Source of the DNA: JASJAR01 sp038530285
GTDB lineage: Bacteria > Pseudomonadota > Alphaproteobacteria > Rhodobacterales > Rhodobacteraceae
Direction: 5' to 3'
DNA: 64,000 nt
NCBI GenBank assembly: GCA_038530285.1
Contig: JBCBCY010000011.1
Location: forward strand, 62,001 to 126,000
The position numbers were made by a program, and so were the translations under genes. Shown here piece by piece: positions 35,831 to 44,411 of the stretch (its first letter is position 1; every line of letters starts with the position of its first letter). The notes under the pieces were generated by a model. The model was not told the origin of the DNA. It saw only the letters and a program-made list of their open reading frames with translations, and ran no database searches.

Positions 35831-35931
35831 AGTAAGACTACACCACGTCGGCTCAAAATTCGCGTTTTCCAAGTTTTCCACAGGTTTTTGCGCGGGAGCT
35901 GGCCGACCAAATCAAGGCTGAACGCGGTGTT

Positions 35932-35949
35932 CAAAAGGGTCCCCTTTTG
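35932..35949 (-). promoter_or_regulatory. Crossover-like site 2 (TC core, inverted)
   Basis: CAAAAGGG-TC-CCCTTTTG: the same arms with the core reversed. The 101 bases between the sites would be inverted by recombination. It ends 16 bases before the recombinase start and adjoins its ribosome-binding site. Confidence 0.75.
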
Positions 35950-35965
35950 GCAAGGAGAAAATGCC

Positions 35966-36658
35966 ATGATTTCCGCTTGTTCGACCAAAAAACTGCGCCA
36001 CACTCAAGGGGTGAAACAGCCCGAAAGCAGACGCAAAACTAGAAAGAGTGAGTCCAAACAGACGCTTACGCCGCGCCCATACGTCGAAGGTGGGCCAGGG
36101 CGGCGCATCGGCTATGTGCGGGTGTCAGACAAGGATCAATCCGAAGCCCTCCAGATCGATGCGCTTGAGAAAGCTGGATGCGAAGTGATCTATGGCGATC
36201 TTGGTGTGTCAGGCGCGATCAAGCACCGCGCCTCGCTCGACAGCCTTCTGACTGACCTCAGCAAAGGCGATGTGTTGGTGGTGTGGAAGCTTGACCGCCT
36301 CAGTCGTTCTACACTTCACTTGCTGCAACTGATGGAAGACCTGCGTGAAAACGGTGTGGATTTCATCGCCGTCACCCAAGGCATCGACACAACCACAGCC
36401 GTCGGGCGCATGCTCTTTGGCCATCTCGCCGTCTTCGCCGAGTTCGAACGGGAGCAAATCCGGGAACGCACCAAAGCTGGTATGGAGGCCGCCAGGGCCA
36501 GGGGCGTGCATATCGGTAGACCAAGGGCTATTCCGCCCGAAATCGCCGAATTATTGCGGATTCGCTTAGAAACTGGAATGGCGTCTATCGACGGGTTGGC
36601 TGAGGAGATGGGTGTGCCCGCATGTACGATAGAAAGAGCTATCAGCAGACTCGCCTGA
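35966..36658 (+). CDS. Serine recombinase, invertase/resolvase type
   Basis: A 230-residue protein from ATG 35966, with AAGGAG 8 bases upstream; the frame is open further back but without a site. A basic 45-residue extension precedes the resolvase domain: GYVRVSD (Ser54 nucleophile), WKLDRLSRS and FAEFEREQIRERT, followed by a C-terminal helix-turn-helix (GLAEEMGVPACTIERAI). This size and layout fit Pin/Hin invertases and Tn3-type resolvases. Two inverted 18-bp sites stand directly upstream, as expected for DNA inversion; for a resolvase one would expect direct sub-sites. The sites could also serve autoregulation. Confidence 0.9.
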   Translation: MISACSTKKLRHTQGVKQPESRRKTRKSESKQTLTPRPYVEGGPGRRIGYVRVSDKDQSEALQIDALEKAGCEVIYGDLGVSGAIKHRASLDSLLTDLSKGDVLVVWKLDRLSRSTLHLLQLMEDLRENGVDFIAVTQGIDTTTAVGRMLFGHLAVFAEFEREQIRERTKAGMEAARARGVHIGRPRAIPPEIAELLRIRLETGMASIDGLAEEMGVPACTIERAISRLA

Positions 36659-36707
36659 AAGATTTGCGAATTTTGCGCCAGAAATTCTAAGGCAAAACAC
36701 TGTCTAA

Positions 36708-37175
36708 TCAATCCTTGGGAATTATGAAATGCGTCTCAGACTTCGACCCAATTATGGACCTAATGCTGGAGAAAAAGTCTTTCAGACTGGGATGCGAGTT
36801 GCTTACGGTTAGGAGAAAAATATAGTCTGCCGATTTGCCCGACATCAAGTACCATGTTCCTAACGCACGAAACATGTCGAGCTCGCGTTCCAGCCTTGCA
36901 ATTTGGTCTCCGTCATCCGGTGATCTCAACATTACAAATCCAGTCAGCGGGCTAATCTCTTCATCCTTATAAGTAGGATAGTACCCTCGCTCACTCAAAA
37001 AGCCTTTCTGTATCAGGGACTTAATTGATTTCATACATGTGTTTCTCGAAAGTCCGACGCGGTGGGAGAGCTCCTTCTGCGAAATTGAAGGATTCTTCTC
37101 TAGGATGTTCAATATGTCGTGTTCCGACTTGTTGATCCCAAGATTGCTCAATATACCTGACGGTTTGCCAACCAC
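36708..37175 (-). CDS. Lrp/AsnC family transcriptional regulator
   Basis: A 155-residue protein. Residues 15-60 form a winged helix-turn-helix (SQKELSHRVGLSRNTCMKSI), followed by an alpha/beta domain like the Lrp ligand-binding (RAM) fold with WYLMSGKSADYIFLL. Such regulators form octamers and respond to amino acids or similar ligands. The start is a GTG with AAAAGG 6 bases upstream. A near-consensus promoter lies at 37227-37255. It converges on the recombinase gene. Its targets are not evident; autoregulation is likely from the inverted repeat at the promoter. Confidence 0.8.
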   Translation of the reverse strand: MVGKPSGILSNLGINKSEHDILNILEKNPSISQKELSHRVGLSRNTCMKSIKSLIQKGFLSERGYYPTYKDEEISPLTGFVMLRSPDDGDQIARLERELDMFRALGTWYLMSGKSADYIFLLTVSNSHPSLKDFFSSIRSIIGSKSETHFIIPKD

Positions 37176-37226
37176 TCTCTGACCTTTTGTTCAAAACTGA
37201 TTGCAATTGACTAAAAGTTGGTGTAA

Positions 37227-37255
37227 TATATACATGTTAACTGACTTTTTGTCAA
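37227..37255 (-). promoter_or_regulatory. Near-consensus sigma-70 promoter with operator-like repeat
   Basis: On the minus strand TTGACA, 17 bases, TATATA, firing towards the Lrp-type gene. TGAC-N5-GTCA overlaps the -35 box and could be an operator for that regulator. Confidence 0.75.
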
Positions 37256-37317
37256 CGGTATTGCCATTTTTGGTATCACAATGCAAGAAGGCAAAAGGAT
37301 GAACTGCGAGGCGAGAA

Positions 37318-37533
37318 ATGTTGAGGTTATTGAAAAAACACTTTATTAAACAAGTGGAAATAGGCTCCGACGATAAGTGCTCCGACGATGGGCAATCGTT
37401 TGGAATGAGCACCCAAGAAAAAGAGGAAGCTTTAGAGCGATTGCACAAAGTGACAACGCGCATCAGGCGGCGACATAACCTCGACGGGGGTAAGAGAGTC
37501 ACACGCGTACGCATGACACCAATGACTTGGTAG
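37318..37533 (+). CDS. Small basic hypothetical protein
   Basis: A 71-residue frame with GAGGCGAG before ATG 37318. The product is charged, with a basic C-terminal half (TTRIRRRHNLDGGKRVTRVR). No domain is recognised. It ends about 40 bases before the membrane-protein gene on the same strand, so it may be its upstream partner. A real gene is plausible but not certain given the length. Confidence 0.4.
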   Translation: MLRLLKKHFIKQVEIGSDDKCSDDGQSFGMSTQEKEEALERLHKVTTRIRRRHNLDGGKRVTRVRMTPMTW

Positions 37534-37571
37534 GCTAGGCGCCTGCACCCTCAATACTCGGATGATTTTTG

Positions 37572-39224
37572 ATGAGCCAAGCCACAATCGGTTTGCGCCT
37601 CGTATTATTTGCTTCGTTTACATGCGTTGGCTATGTGGTGCTCGAGGCCTTTTTGCGAGGGTATCCCGCTTCTTTACTGCTGTTTAACACGTTTCTATGG
37701 CTTCTTGTTTTCCGTTGCGTGGATTTTTCCGCACTTGTTGGTGCTAGTGGAGCGAGCGGGCCAGGAAAGGTGTTTCGAAGCCCGTTCTTCTCGTTGGTAA
37801 GGTTTACGGACTTATTCGGCGTCGCATACTGTCTGTGTATCTTTGGATACTGGTACCTTTTCTGGTACGGGATATCCCTTTTGCCCGCAGGCACCAATGC
37901 TTCTGGATCAGCAATTGCCATTCTCTCCCTTAGTGCCGTTGTTCTGCCTGTCGCAGCACACTTTGCTAGGCCGAAAAGCCAACGAACAGGATCGCTGTTT
38001 CCATTTGTATTCGTTGGGCTTGGGCTTGCAGTCTCCATAGCATTAATGGAGCTCAATACAGACGCTACGGACCTTTCGACTGCGCTTGCAGACCTACAAA
38101 GAGTTGCAAACGGTTGGCTTGCCGGTGACATGAAGGATACAAGCCCTGCTGACACAGGTACAAGTGATCAAAATATCGTTAGAATGGGCTTGCCCGCTGC
38201 ACTACCTGGCATGGTTTGTTTGGCTCTTGCTTTGCTACTTGAGGCGATTGGTGACTACTTAGATGTGAGGCGCAATTCTACTCCAGGCAGAAGGACAGCG
38301 AAGCAAGTAAGTGAGGTCGCCTATAAAAATGCCGCAATCTACTTGGCAAGACAAAAATTTGAAGAGGCGCCCACCGCTTGGCTCGCGACTATCGACACGG
38401 ACTATGAAAATGAGGCTAAACGTCTTGAGGAGGAGATCCAGGACCTAAGAGGTTCCTTGATCTCCGAACTTGAAAACGATTCTGGCCACAAGAGAGTGCG
38501 AGCCGGCAATCAAACGTTGGCTTACCTTGAGCAGCAAAAGCAAAAAATAGAAGCAGAGTACGCACGATCGAAGAACGCACTCACGGCGCTTGGTGTAGTC
38601 AATCAAGATATTCTTACACGGCGTGCCAGACGCGGGTACCTGAAAGACCTTTTGCACGCAAGCTGGAACAATGTGCACAAATATTGCGTCGAGAATGAAG
38701 GCCAGGAACTTGAACGCCTAGCTAGAGATTACACCAAGAAATCTGGGTATGATCTTGTGGCGGTAGCTGGGATGATACTGAGCGTGTTTGTCGTCATAGC
38801 CGATCCATCGACATGGAAGATGACTTTGTCTGAGTCGTCCATCGGAGTCATCGCAGCATGCGCGCTCCTCGGAATTCTTGGATCTTCAGCCCGGATGGTT
38901 TTTGTAGCACCAATTCTGGAAGGTGATGAGACAGCTTCTGCCTTTGTACCTCCGATCTATGCCGTGCGACCGATCCTTCTTTTCGCACTATCGTGGCTGA
39001 TGCTCGATTTTTTTGGTTTGGAGAAGCTTGCAATTGCTTCGCCATATTTTGAACTAACAAGCAGCTACTCTAACGCGTTGACCGCAGGTTGGATTATTGG
39101 AGCCGCGATGGCATTCGTACTCTCTATAGTTGCCATGATGATGGCAATAGCTCGGTACAAAGCCTACAAGAAAATTGAAGACGAAAACTTGGAGTCATCG
39201 TTTGATTCCCCCACAGCCACGTGA
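37572..39224 (+). CDS. Polytopic membrane protein with cytoplasmic coiled coil
   Basis: A 550-residue protein from ATG 37572. The N-terminal part has four or five hydrophobic segments (about residues 8-160 plus one near 215); then a charged helical stretch (about 235-365), with runs such as RLEEEIQDLRG that fit a coiled coil; then four hydrophobic segments (about 395-540). No transporter or enzyme signature is apparent. Such a layout is seen in sensors and in effectors of membrane-depolarising defence systems, but nothing decides between them. AT-richer than the mob genes downstream; its last 30 bases overlap the converging 89-residue gene. Confidence 0.65.
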   Translation: MSQATIGLRLVLFASFTCVGYVVLEAFLRGYPASLLLFNTFLWLLVFRCVDFSALVGASGASGPGKVFRSPFFSLVRFTDLFGVAYCLCIFGYWYLFWYGISLLPAGTNASGSAIAILSLSAVVLPVAAHFARPKSQRTGSLFPFVFVGLGLAVSIALMELNTDATDLSTALADLQRVANGWLAGDMKDTSPADTGTSDQNIVRMGLPAALPGMVCLALALLLEAIGDYLDVRRNSTPGRRTAKQVSEVAYKNAAIYLARQKFEEAPTAWLATIDTDYENEAKRLEEEIQDLRGSLISELENDSGHKRVRAGNQTLAYLEQQKQKIEAEYARSKNALTALGVVNQDILTRRARRGYLKDLLHASWNNVHKYCVENEGQELERLARDYTKKSGYDLVAVAGMILSVFVVIADPSTWKMTLSESSIGVIAACALLGILGSSARMVFVAPILEGDETASAFVPPIYAVRPILLFALSWLMLDFFGLEKLAIASPYFELTSSYSNALTAGWIIGAAMAFVLSIVAMMMAIARYKAYKKIEDENLESSFDSPTAT

Positions 39225-39464
39225 CTTCCGAAACTCAATCTTCTTGACCTCGGTCTTCATCTGATTGGTGAGCTTAGGCACGAGGTCATTGGCCGGTTTC
39301 GGCCTGATACCTTTTGATCCCGTGGGTGCAAGGTTGGGCTGGGGCTGATGGGGCCGCTTGGGCTTTAGTTGCGGATGGGCGTTGTCTTTTTCCCTGATCG
39401 GAGAGCCATCAGGGTTGGCGACGCGGGCAAAGGAAGGTTTGCTGGTTTTGGTCCAATCGGCCAT
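39195..39464 (-). CDS. Small basic hypothetical protein behind the coupling protein
   Basis: An 89-residue, Lys/Pro-rich protein from ATG 39464, with AGGTG upstream. It is probably disordered. It follows the coupling-protein gene by 80 bases on the same strand and belongs to the GC-rich backbone. A role in DNA transfer is possible by position only. Confidence 0.5.
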   Translation of the reverse strand: MADWTKTSKPSFARVANPDGSPIREKDNAHPQLKPKRPHQPQPNLAPTGSKGIRPKPANDLVPKLTNQMKTEVKKIEFRKSRGCGGIKR

Positions 39465-39544
39465 GGGGCACCTATTTGATGTGATATTAGATCAATGAGG
39501 GATGCGGCCCGCCGGAGGGCGAGCCGCTGTCATTTCAGCTTGGA

Positions 39545-41398
39545 CTAGGACGCGTCTCTCAGGTTCACGCCCTTGGTCCTCAGATCAGGGTCTTCGAACC
39601 AGCGAGCCTTCAGCGCCATGATCGGATTTGTGCCTTCAATGAGCACCAATTGCTTGTCCAATGGCATCCGCATCAGTTCATCAGGGTAGGCCAGCTTCCT
39701 TTGCGCCGCCGCGCGGGTGTCCGTGTTGGTGTTGCTCTCCCCAGAAGACGGGCTCTTGCCGAACGTCCGACTGAACGCCGTCGCCATGGCCGTGGAGAAG
39801 TTCCACACCGTGGTCTGACCGCATAGGGCCGAGAAGTACTCGGTCGTCCGTTTGTCGGGCGAACCGAAGTAGGCCACGGCCCCGCTATTGGCGATGAAGC
39901 TCTCATAGTCTTCCCCATACACCCGGCGAAGCTGGCAGAGGTCTTGAGTGATGCCCCAGATTTGCATCCCAAAGCCTGCCATCAGCCCATAGGCTTGTTC
40001 AACCATCGCCAATCGTCCAAGCGCAGGCATCTCATCCAGAATGAAGAGCACAGGCTTTTCGGGTTTGTCTTCGATGTTTCTGGCCGTGACCGTGATGGCT
40101 TGCTGCACCATCAAGCGCAGGAAGCGATTGAAGGCATTCAGTCGATCCGCAGGCAGGATCAGAAACACCGACATATTGGTCTTCTTCAGATCTTCGAAGG
40201 CGAAGTCAGAAGCCGACAGGCTGTCCCGCAAACGGTGACTGTCCAGCATATGGGTTTCTGCCTGGGCAGAGGCCATCACACTGGCCATCAGCTTTTCTTC
40301 CTTTTGCAAGCACCGTGCCCCGGTGGAACGAATGAGGCTATGATCAGAATGCGCCATATAGGTGAAGACGGCAGTGAGCTCTTCGCCAGTGAGCAACAAC
40401 ACGTCCCGGACAGTGCCCAGATTGCGCCGACCCTCATAGGTGTCATCCAAGGCCACCAACAGGATGATGCCTTGCAACAAGGCTTTGGCTTCTTCGATCC
40501 AGAAGGCTTCACCTTTGGGCGCAGATTGCACGAGAGCATCGGCCAGGATCATAGCGTTTTCTGTGGCTTCGGGATCATCTACTGTAATCCAGTCCAACGG
40601 ATTGAATCGCGCAGGCGTCATGCCTGATTTGGTGGCGGCAATGTCCCAGGGATCGACCAGATGAACCTGTTGCCCCATGGCCATGCGTTCGCGGGCCGTG
40701 ATCATGGCATTCTCACCCTTGGGATCGATGACCAGCACTGACCCCTGATAGGTGAGAAGGTTTGGAATGATATGGCTGACGCCCTTACCTGAGCGCGTTG
40801 GGGCCACGGACAGAACATGCCGATCACCTTTGTATGCAAACTTGGAAAACCGCTCACCATCAAAGGCCGAGCCCAGCACGATGCCATCTTCGCCGAAGAG
40901 GTCTTTCTCAGCCATATGAGCCGCATCGGCCCATTTGGCTGAGCCAAAGGTGGTGGGCATTTCCAAGAGCGACTGCATGGCATTCCCGAGCCAGTGGCCA
41001 AGCCCCCACATGAACCCGATCAGAGCCAACACCGTGGCGACAGTCCAGCCCAATGGGCCTTGATTGAAGGCCAGCAGCCCGAGGCCAAGTAAGCCCACAA
41101 TCAGCAGCATTGCCATCCGTGCGTCACGCCCTTGAGGTGAGAGGAACCACCCAATGGCAAAGCCGATCCCTGTGGCCACCGCCACAAGCGCAAACCGCAT
41201 CAGCGCCAGGAACAGGGCCGGGTCCAACTGCCCGCGCAAGCTCCGCTGATCGACCCAGCGGCCATTGCGAAACACCGTCTGCGCCCAAGCCGCATCTGCG
41301 ACCAATACCAAGGTCAGCGCCAGTACGAAGCCAACCCCGCCCCACATCATCCAGCGAGCGCCATCCGCCCGCACATTCAACATCTGTCTCATCCGCAT
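39545..41398 (-). CDS. VirD4/TraG-type conjugal coupling protein
   Basis: A 617-residue type IV coupling protein. Two or three N-terminal membrane segments (first about residues 15-37) anchor it; the cytoplasmic ATPase has a Walker A motif (VAPTRSGKGVSHIIPN, about residue 203) and a Walker B motif (VLFILDEMPALG, about residue 453). It pumps the relaxase-DNA complex into a mating channel. No VirB or Trb mating-pair genes are in the window. Start set at ATG 41398, with GAAAGGA upstream; ATG 41392 is an alternative, and a TTG at 41410 also exists. Confidence 0.92.
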   Translation of the reverse strand: MRMRQMLNVRADGARWMMWGGVGFVLALTLVLVADAAWAQTVFRNGRWVDQRSLRGQLDPALFLALMRFALVAVATGIGFAIGWFLSPQGRDARMAMLLIVGLLGLGLLAFNQGPLGWTVATVLALIGFMWGLGHWLGNAMQSLLEMPTTFGSAKWADAAHMAEKDLFGEDGIVLGSAFDGERFSKFAYKGDRHVLSVAPTRSGKGVSHIIPNLLTYQGSVLVIDPKGENAMITARERMAMGQQVHLVDPWDIAATKSGMTPARFNPLDWITVDDPEATENAMILADALVQSAPKGEAFWIEEAKALLQGIILLVALDDTYEGRRNLGTVRDVLLLTGEELTAVFTYMAHSDHSLIRSTGARCLQKEEKLMASVMASAQAETHMLDSHRLRDSLSASDFAFEDLKKTNMSVFLILPADRLNAFNRFLRLMVQQAITVTARNIEDKPEKPVLFILDEMPALGRLAMVEQAYGLMAGFGMQIWGITQDLCQLRRVYGEDYESFIANSGAVAYFGSPDKRTTEYFSALCGQTTVWNFSTAMATAFSRTFGKSPSSGESNTNTDTRAAAQRKLAYPDELMRMPLDKQLVLIEGTNPIMALKARWFEDPDLRTKGVNLRDAS

Positions 41399-41662
41399 AT
41401 CCTTTCTCAAACGAGATCATGCGGATGGCTGTAACTGTGGATCGCGCACCCCGCCGGGGTGAGCCAAGGGTGATTGGGGGTGGTGCACTGGGAAAAGAAC
41501 TCAAACGCAATCCTCCGATTGGTGCCAACCAGGCTTGATTTCTGGCGGAAACAAGTGCGACCGTTTAATCAAGTAGAATGCTGCTTTAGATTTCAGCTCT
41601 ATCAAGAGGGCTTTCAACACTAGCAAGATTTTCACTGTCAATTTTTGATCGGGAGCATACGA

Positions 41663-42283
41663 ATGACTGACGATGAACGCGAAGCAGGTAAAATAGAGGA
41701 ATCCACCCCAGAGATTGAACTCGACGACGAACGTTGGACTGCCTTCGATTACCCGCCAGAACCTTGGGACAAAGAATCGGATCCGACGCTTGCTCCTGGG
41801 CGACCAAGACGTCGATTCCGCATGGTATCGGATGGAAACGAAGACCTCGTGGTTCAGACCGAACCACTGAGGAACGGCAAGAGGTTTAAAGCTACCGGAC
41901 GGCCATTCTCCTGGGGCTCAATTCATCTCGATAGTTTCCACGGGTTTTTGGTCCCCATAAATACCGCCAAAACGCGATACAGGTTTGAGATTTCGTATAG
42001 GGCGTACCAGCCCAACCTTCGGTCAGGAACACAACGCAGATGTAGAACAAGTGATAGGCGCGATGCAGTAATCCATTGGAATTTCATATTTCAAGGAGCC
42101 AATGGGAGAATTCTAAGGCCTCCCATCTCCAACGTTGCGCCAATGACTTGGCGTTGCAACACTTCAAAAACTTTGAATTTCCCATATGATATTACTCTTG
42201 GCGCTCCGAGTTCACTGCTGGATGACATCACTCAAGTGTTCATAAGTCCTAGCCAACCATATTTTTGGTTAACGCTTTGCTAG
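41663..42283 (+). CDS. Hypothetical protein
   Basis: A 206-residue soluble protein from ATG 41663, with GGGAG 8 bases upstream. The N-terminus is acidic; the rest is beta-rich and basic with many Arg and Pro. No domain is recognised. It is inserted, in the opposite direction and with AT-richer sequence, between the coupling protein and the relaxase, which suggests a later cargo insertion into the mobilisation block. Confidence 0.55.
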   Translation: MTDDEREAGKIEESTPEIELDDERWTAFDYPPEPWDKESDPTLAPGRPRRRFRMVSDGNEDLVVQTEPLRNGKRFKATGRPFSWGSIHLDSFHGFLVPINTAKTRYRFEISYRAYQPNLRSGTQRRCRTSDRRDAVIHWNFIFQGANGRILRPPISNVAPMTWRCNTSKTLNFPYDITLGAPSSLLDDITQVFISPSQPYFWLTLC

Positions 42284-42387
42284 TAATAAGGAATCGCGAT
42301 TTGGGATACGGAACACGCGTGTCTGGTTCAGATCACTAGAGCGAAAATGAGTAGAGTCTACACTCATCTCGCAGAGTCGATTTCGGA

Positions 42388-43647
42388 CTACCTTTCCAAA
42401 GCCAGGCCTGGCGACCGATTTCGCATCGGCTCAGAAGTTGGCTTTCGGAGATAGAGGTTGACGGTCTTCGCCAGCATCGACCTATCTTGTTTGTGTCTTT
42501 TTCGAATGGGTAGTGCACGTTCAAGCAAGGTTCGCCGTTCTGCCATCTGTGCATGGATCAGCGTGTCGCGCTGTTCTTGATCACGGTGAAGACAAGCCAG
42601 GGATTCGCGTTCGTTTGTCTTCTGGGTTTTGCGGTGCGCACCCGTGATCCGATCAAACAACCCGCGTAGCCCGCCATTGAGGCGTTCTTGGCGTTCCTTG
42701 TTTTCATTAATCCAGCGGTCTTCCTGTTTTGCTTTGAGGTTCGCGCGCTCTTTGCGCTGCGCTTTGACCATCTTCGCGCGGTCTTCAACGAAGGGTCGGA
42801 TTTCGCGCGCGTGGCGGCCTTTGACCTGATCGATGTAGTCGGTCACCTGTTTGGTCTTCTTCGACTTGAGAATTTGAAGTGTTGCTTCGACGGAGGGCAG
42901 ATTATCTGGTGAGCCCAACTTGGCCTTTAGTTCTTTCGTCTTCACGCCCGACCATCGAGCCAGGGCGTACACCTTGCCTTCAATATCGAGGGCAACAAAG
43001 CCACGCCGATCACCTTTGGCGAGATAGAGCCCCTTGTCCGACAGTGCGTTTGTCAGGGACTTGAGGCTGTCGGACCGCGCCCAAGCATTTTGGAAGAGCG
43101 GCTTCATTTCTCTGGGATCAACACCGATCCGTTGGGCTTGCTGCCATTCCCCGAGTGTGAAGTTGAGTGGGTCTTTGTGACCATAGGTCTGAAGACCCTT
43201 GGGCAGCTCCCAGCCATGATCGAGAAACAACTCGCGGCTCAGATCACGGAGTTTGACCTTGTAGAGCCCGAGCTCGATGGCTTTGATCTCACGCCCATCA
43301 ATCCGGCTCCACACCGCATGGGCATGGCGGCGTCCGTTCTTTTCATGAATGACGATGGCGCGGGGTTGTTCAGATAGCCCCAGGGTTTCGGCCACGCGGT
43401 CGGCGACTTCTTTGAACCCTTCTTCGGTCACAACGACACCTTCGGGCGGGTTGAGCGAGACCGAGAACAGGAATTTTGTGCATTGCGTGGCCATGGAGAT
43501 CGCCTCGGCTTCTTCCAAGGCACCATGCAGGTCTTCGGCGATAAACCCGTCCACCTCTGCCAGTGTGACATGATCGTTGTCGCGATCATTCATCAAATGA
43601 TCGGCCAAGGCCTTTGCGCCAGATCGTTGAGACCCCACCAAGATCAT
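42388..43647 (-). CDS. Relaxase/mobilisation nuclease
   Basis: A 419-residue protein. The N-terminal 200 residues match relaxase/mobilisation nucleases: VIHEKNGRRHAHAVW gives the His cluster (H101, H108, H110) that binds the metal, and a DLSRELFLDHGW segment follows. The C-terminal half is a highly charged helix, likely for contacts with DNA or the coupling protein. It nicks oriT and stays bound to the 5' end. The N-terminus lacks an obvious tyrosine nucleophile at the usual place. It overlaps mobC by 4 bases. oriT should be near 44 kb but was not pinned down. Confidence 0.85.
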   Translation of the reverse strand: MILVGSQRSGAKALADHLMNDRDNDHVTLAEVDGFIAEDLHGALEEAEAISMATQCTKFLFSVSLNPPEGVVVTEEGFKEVADRVAETLGLSEQPRAIVIHEKNGRRHAHAVWSRIDGREIKAIELGLYKVKLRDLSRELFLDHGWELPKGLQTYGHKDPLNFTLGEWQQAQRIGVDPREMKPLFQNAWARSDSLKSLTNALSDKGLYLAKGDRRGFVALDIEGKVYALARWSGVKTKELKAKLGSPDNLPSVEATLQILKSKKTKQVTDYIDQVKGRHAREIRPFVEDRAKMVKAQRKERANLKAKQEDRWINENKERQERLNGGLRGLFDRITGAHRKTQKTNERESLACLHRDQEQRDTLIHAQMAERRTLLERALPIRKRHKQDRSMLAKTVNLYLRKPTSEPMRNRSPGLALER

Positions 43648-44027
43648 GATCCACCTCGCAAGGCTTTGACCAAAGTGGTGCGCATCCAGGCGATATCCGC
43701 CAGCGCTTGGTTCAAATCGGCTTCCAACTCCTCATCGACCACCAGCGTGCCTTGGTTCAGATGCTTGGCGATCTGATTGATGTTGGCCGCAGTGCGGGTG
43801 TCTGACAGCCGTGCCAGCACCTCTGCCAGCAACTGCATTTCAGCCGAAGGGGCGGCCTTGCGTTTGCGGTGCATGGGCGCGGAATCATCAAACACCACCG
43901 ATTTGATATAGGCGCCCAAGGCCAATCCACCGGCTTGGTATTCCAACTTGGCGCGCTCGTTCTCACTAAGCCTTAGCGACAGCGGGGCAGGCCGCTTGGT
44001 CTTGCTGTGTTCCGATACCCCGCTCAT
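43644..44027 (-). CDS. mobC: MobC-like relaxosome protein
   Basis: A 127-residue basic protein. The start resembles MobC proteins (PLSLRLSENERAKLEYQAGG), a ribbon-helix-helix-like segment, and the middle has NINQIAKHLNQG, the typical MobC motif. MobC helps the relaxase open the oriT strands. The 4-base overlap with the relaxase and with the 61-residue gene upstream makes a compact operon. Confidence 0.85.
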   Translation of the reverse strand: MSGVSEHSKTKRPAPLSLRLSENERAKLEYQAGGLALGAYIKSVVFDDSAPMHRKRKAAPSAEMQLLAEVLARLSDTRTAANINQIAKHLNQGTLVVDEELEADLNQALADIAWMRTTLVKALRGGS

Positions 44028-44209
44028 GGCCGTGGCCCTCGCGGTTTGAAACCCGCTTCAGGCAGCTCGCGCAACAGCGCAAAAACCTCCTTCTCAGCCT
44101 CGATGATGTCTGCCCAATCCTCGATTTCATCCAAACACGAATCGAGTAAATTGAGTTCTAGGTTGCTCCCTTGAGGTGCACCAAATCTCTTCGTTGAGCG
44201 AAGCGACAC
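44024..44209 (-). CDS. Small acidic protein at the head of the mob operon
   Basis: A 61-residue acidic protein that starts at a GTG (44209) within the hairpin-rich junction and overlaps mobC by 4 bases. No domain is recognised. The start lacks a good ribosome-binding site, so the N-terminus is uncertain. It may be an accessory factor of the relaxosome. Confidence 0.45.
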   Translation of the reverse strand: MSLRSTKRFGAPQGSNLELNLLDSCLDEIEDWADIIEAEKEVFALLRELPEAGFKPRGPRP

Positions 44210-44280
44210 CCCGCAGAGGTCGCCAGGCGCGTGCGCCGAGCCCGTTCATCCGCCCGCTGCCGTTGGAACGGCAGGGGGCA
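44185..44280. other. Hairpin-rich stretch at the element/chromosome junction
   Basis: Three inverted repeats in under 100 bases: CTTCG/CGAAG, GGCGC/GCGCC and CTGCCGTT/AACGGCAG (44257-44274, 2-base loop). It separates the mob operon from the tig leader. It might be a structured RNA, an oriT or the att junction; no known RNA family was recognised. Confidence 0.4.
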
Positions 44281-44411
44281 TAGAAGTTCCAGGTTTCGCC
44301 TTTCACCGACGCGATCGAAGATGCCTTGCACTGGGCAAAAAGCCCCCGTAGAACGGCGCGAATTTTCCGGCCTTGAGGGTACGCCTCGGCCACAGCCAGA
44401 CGGGACGTAGT

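Noticed and set aside
44120..44280. tRNA or tmRNA end as integration target (GGTGCACCA-like stretch near 44175)
   Set aside because: No clover-leaf or tmRNA core could be folded around it by eye; kept only as a structured junction.
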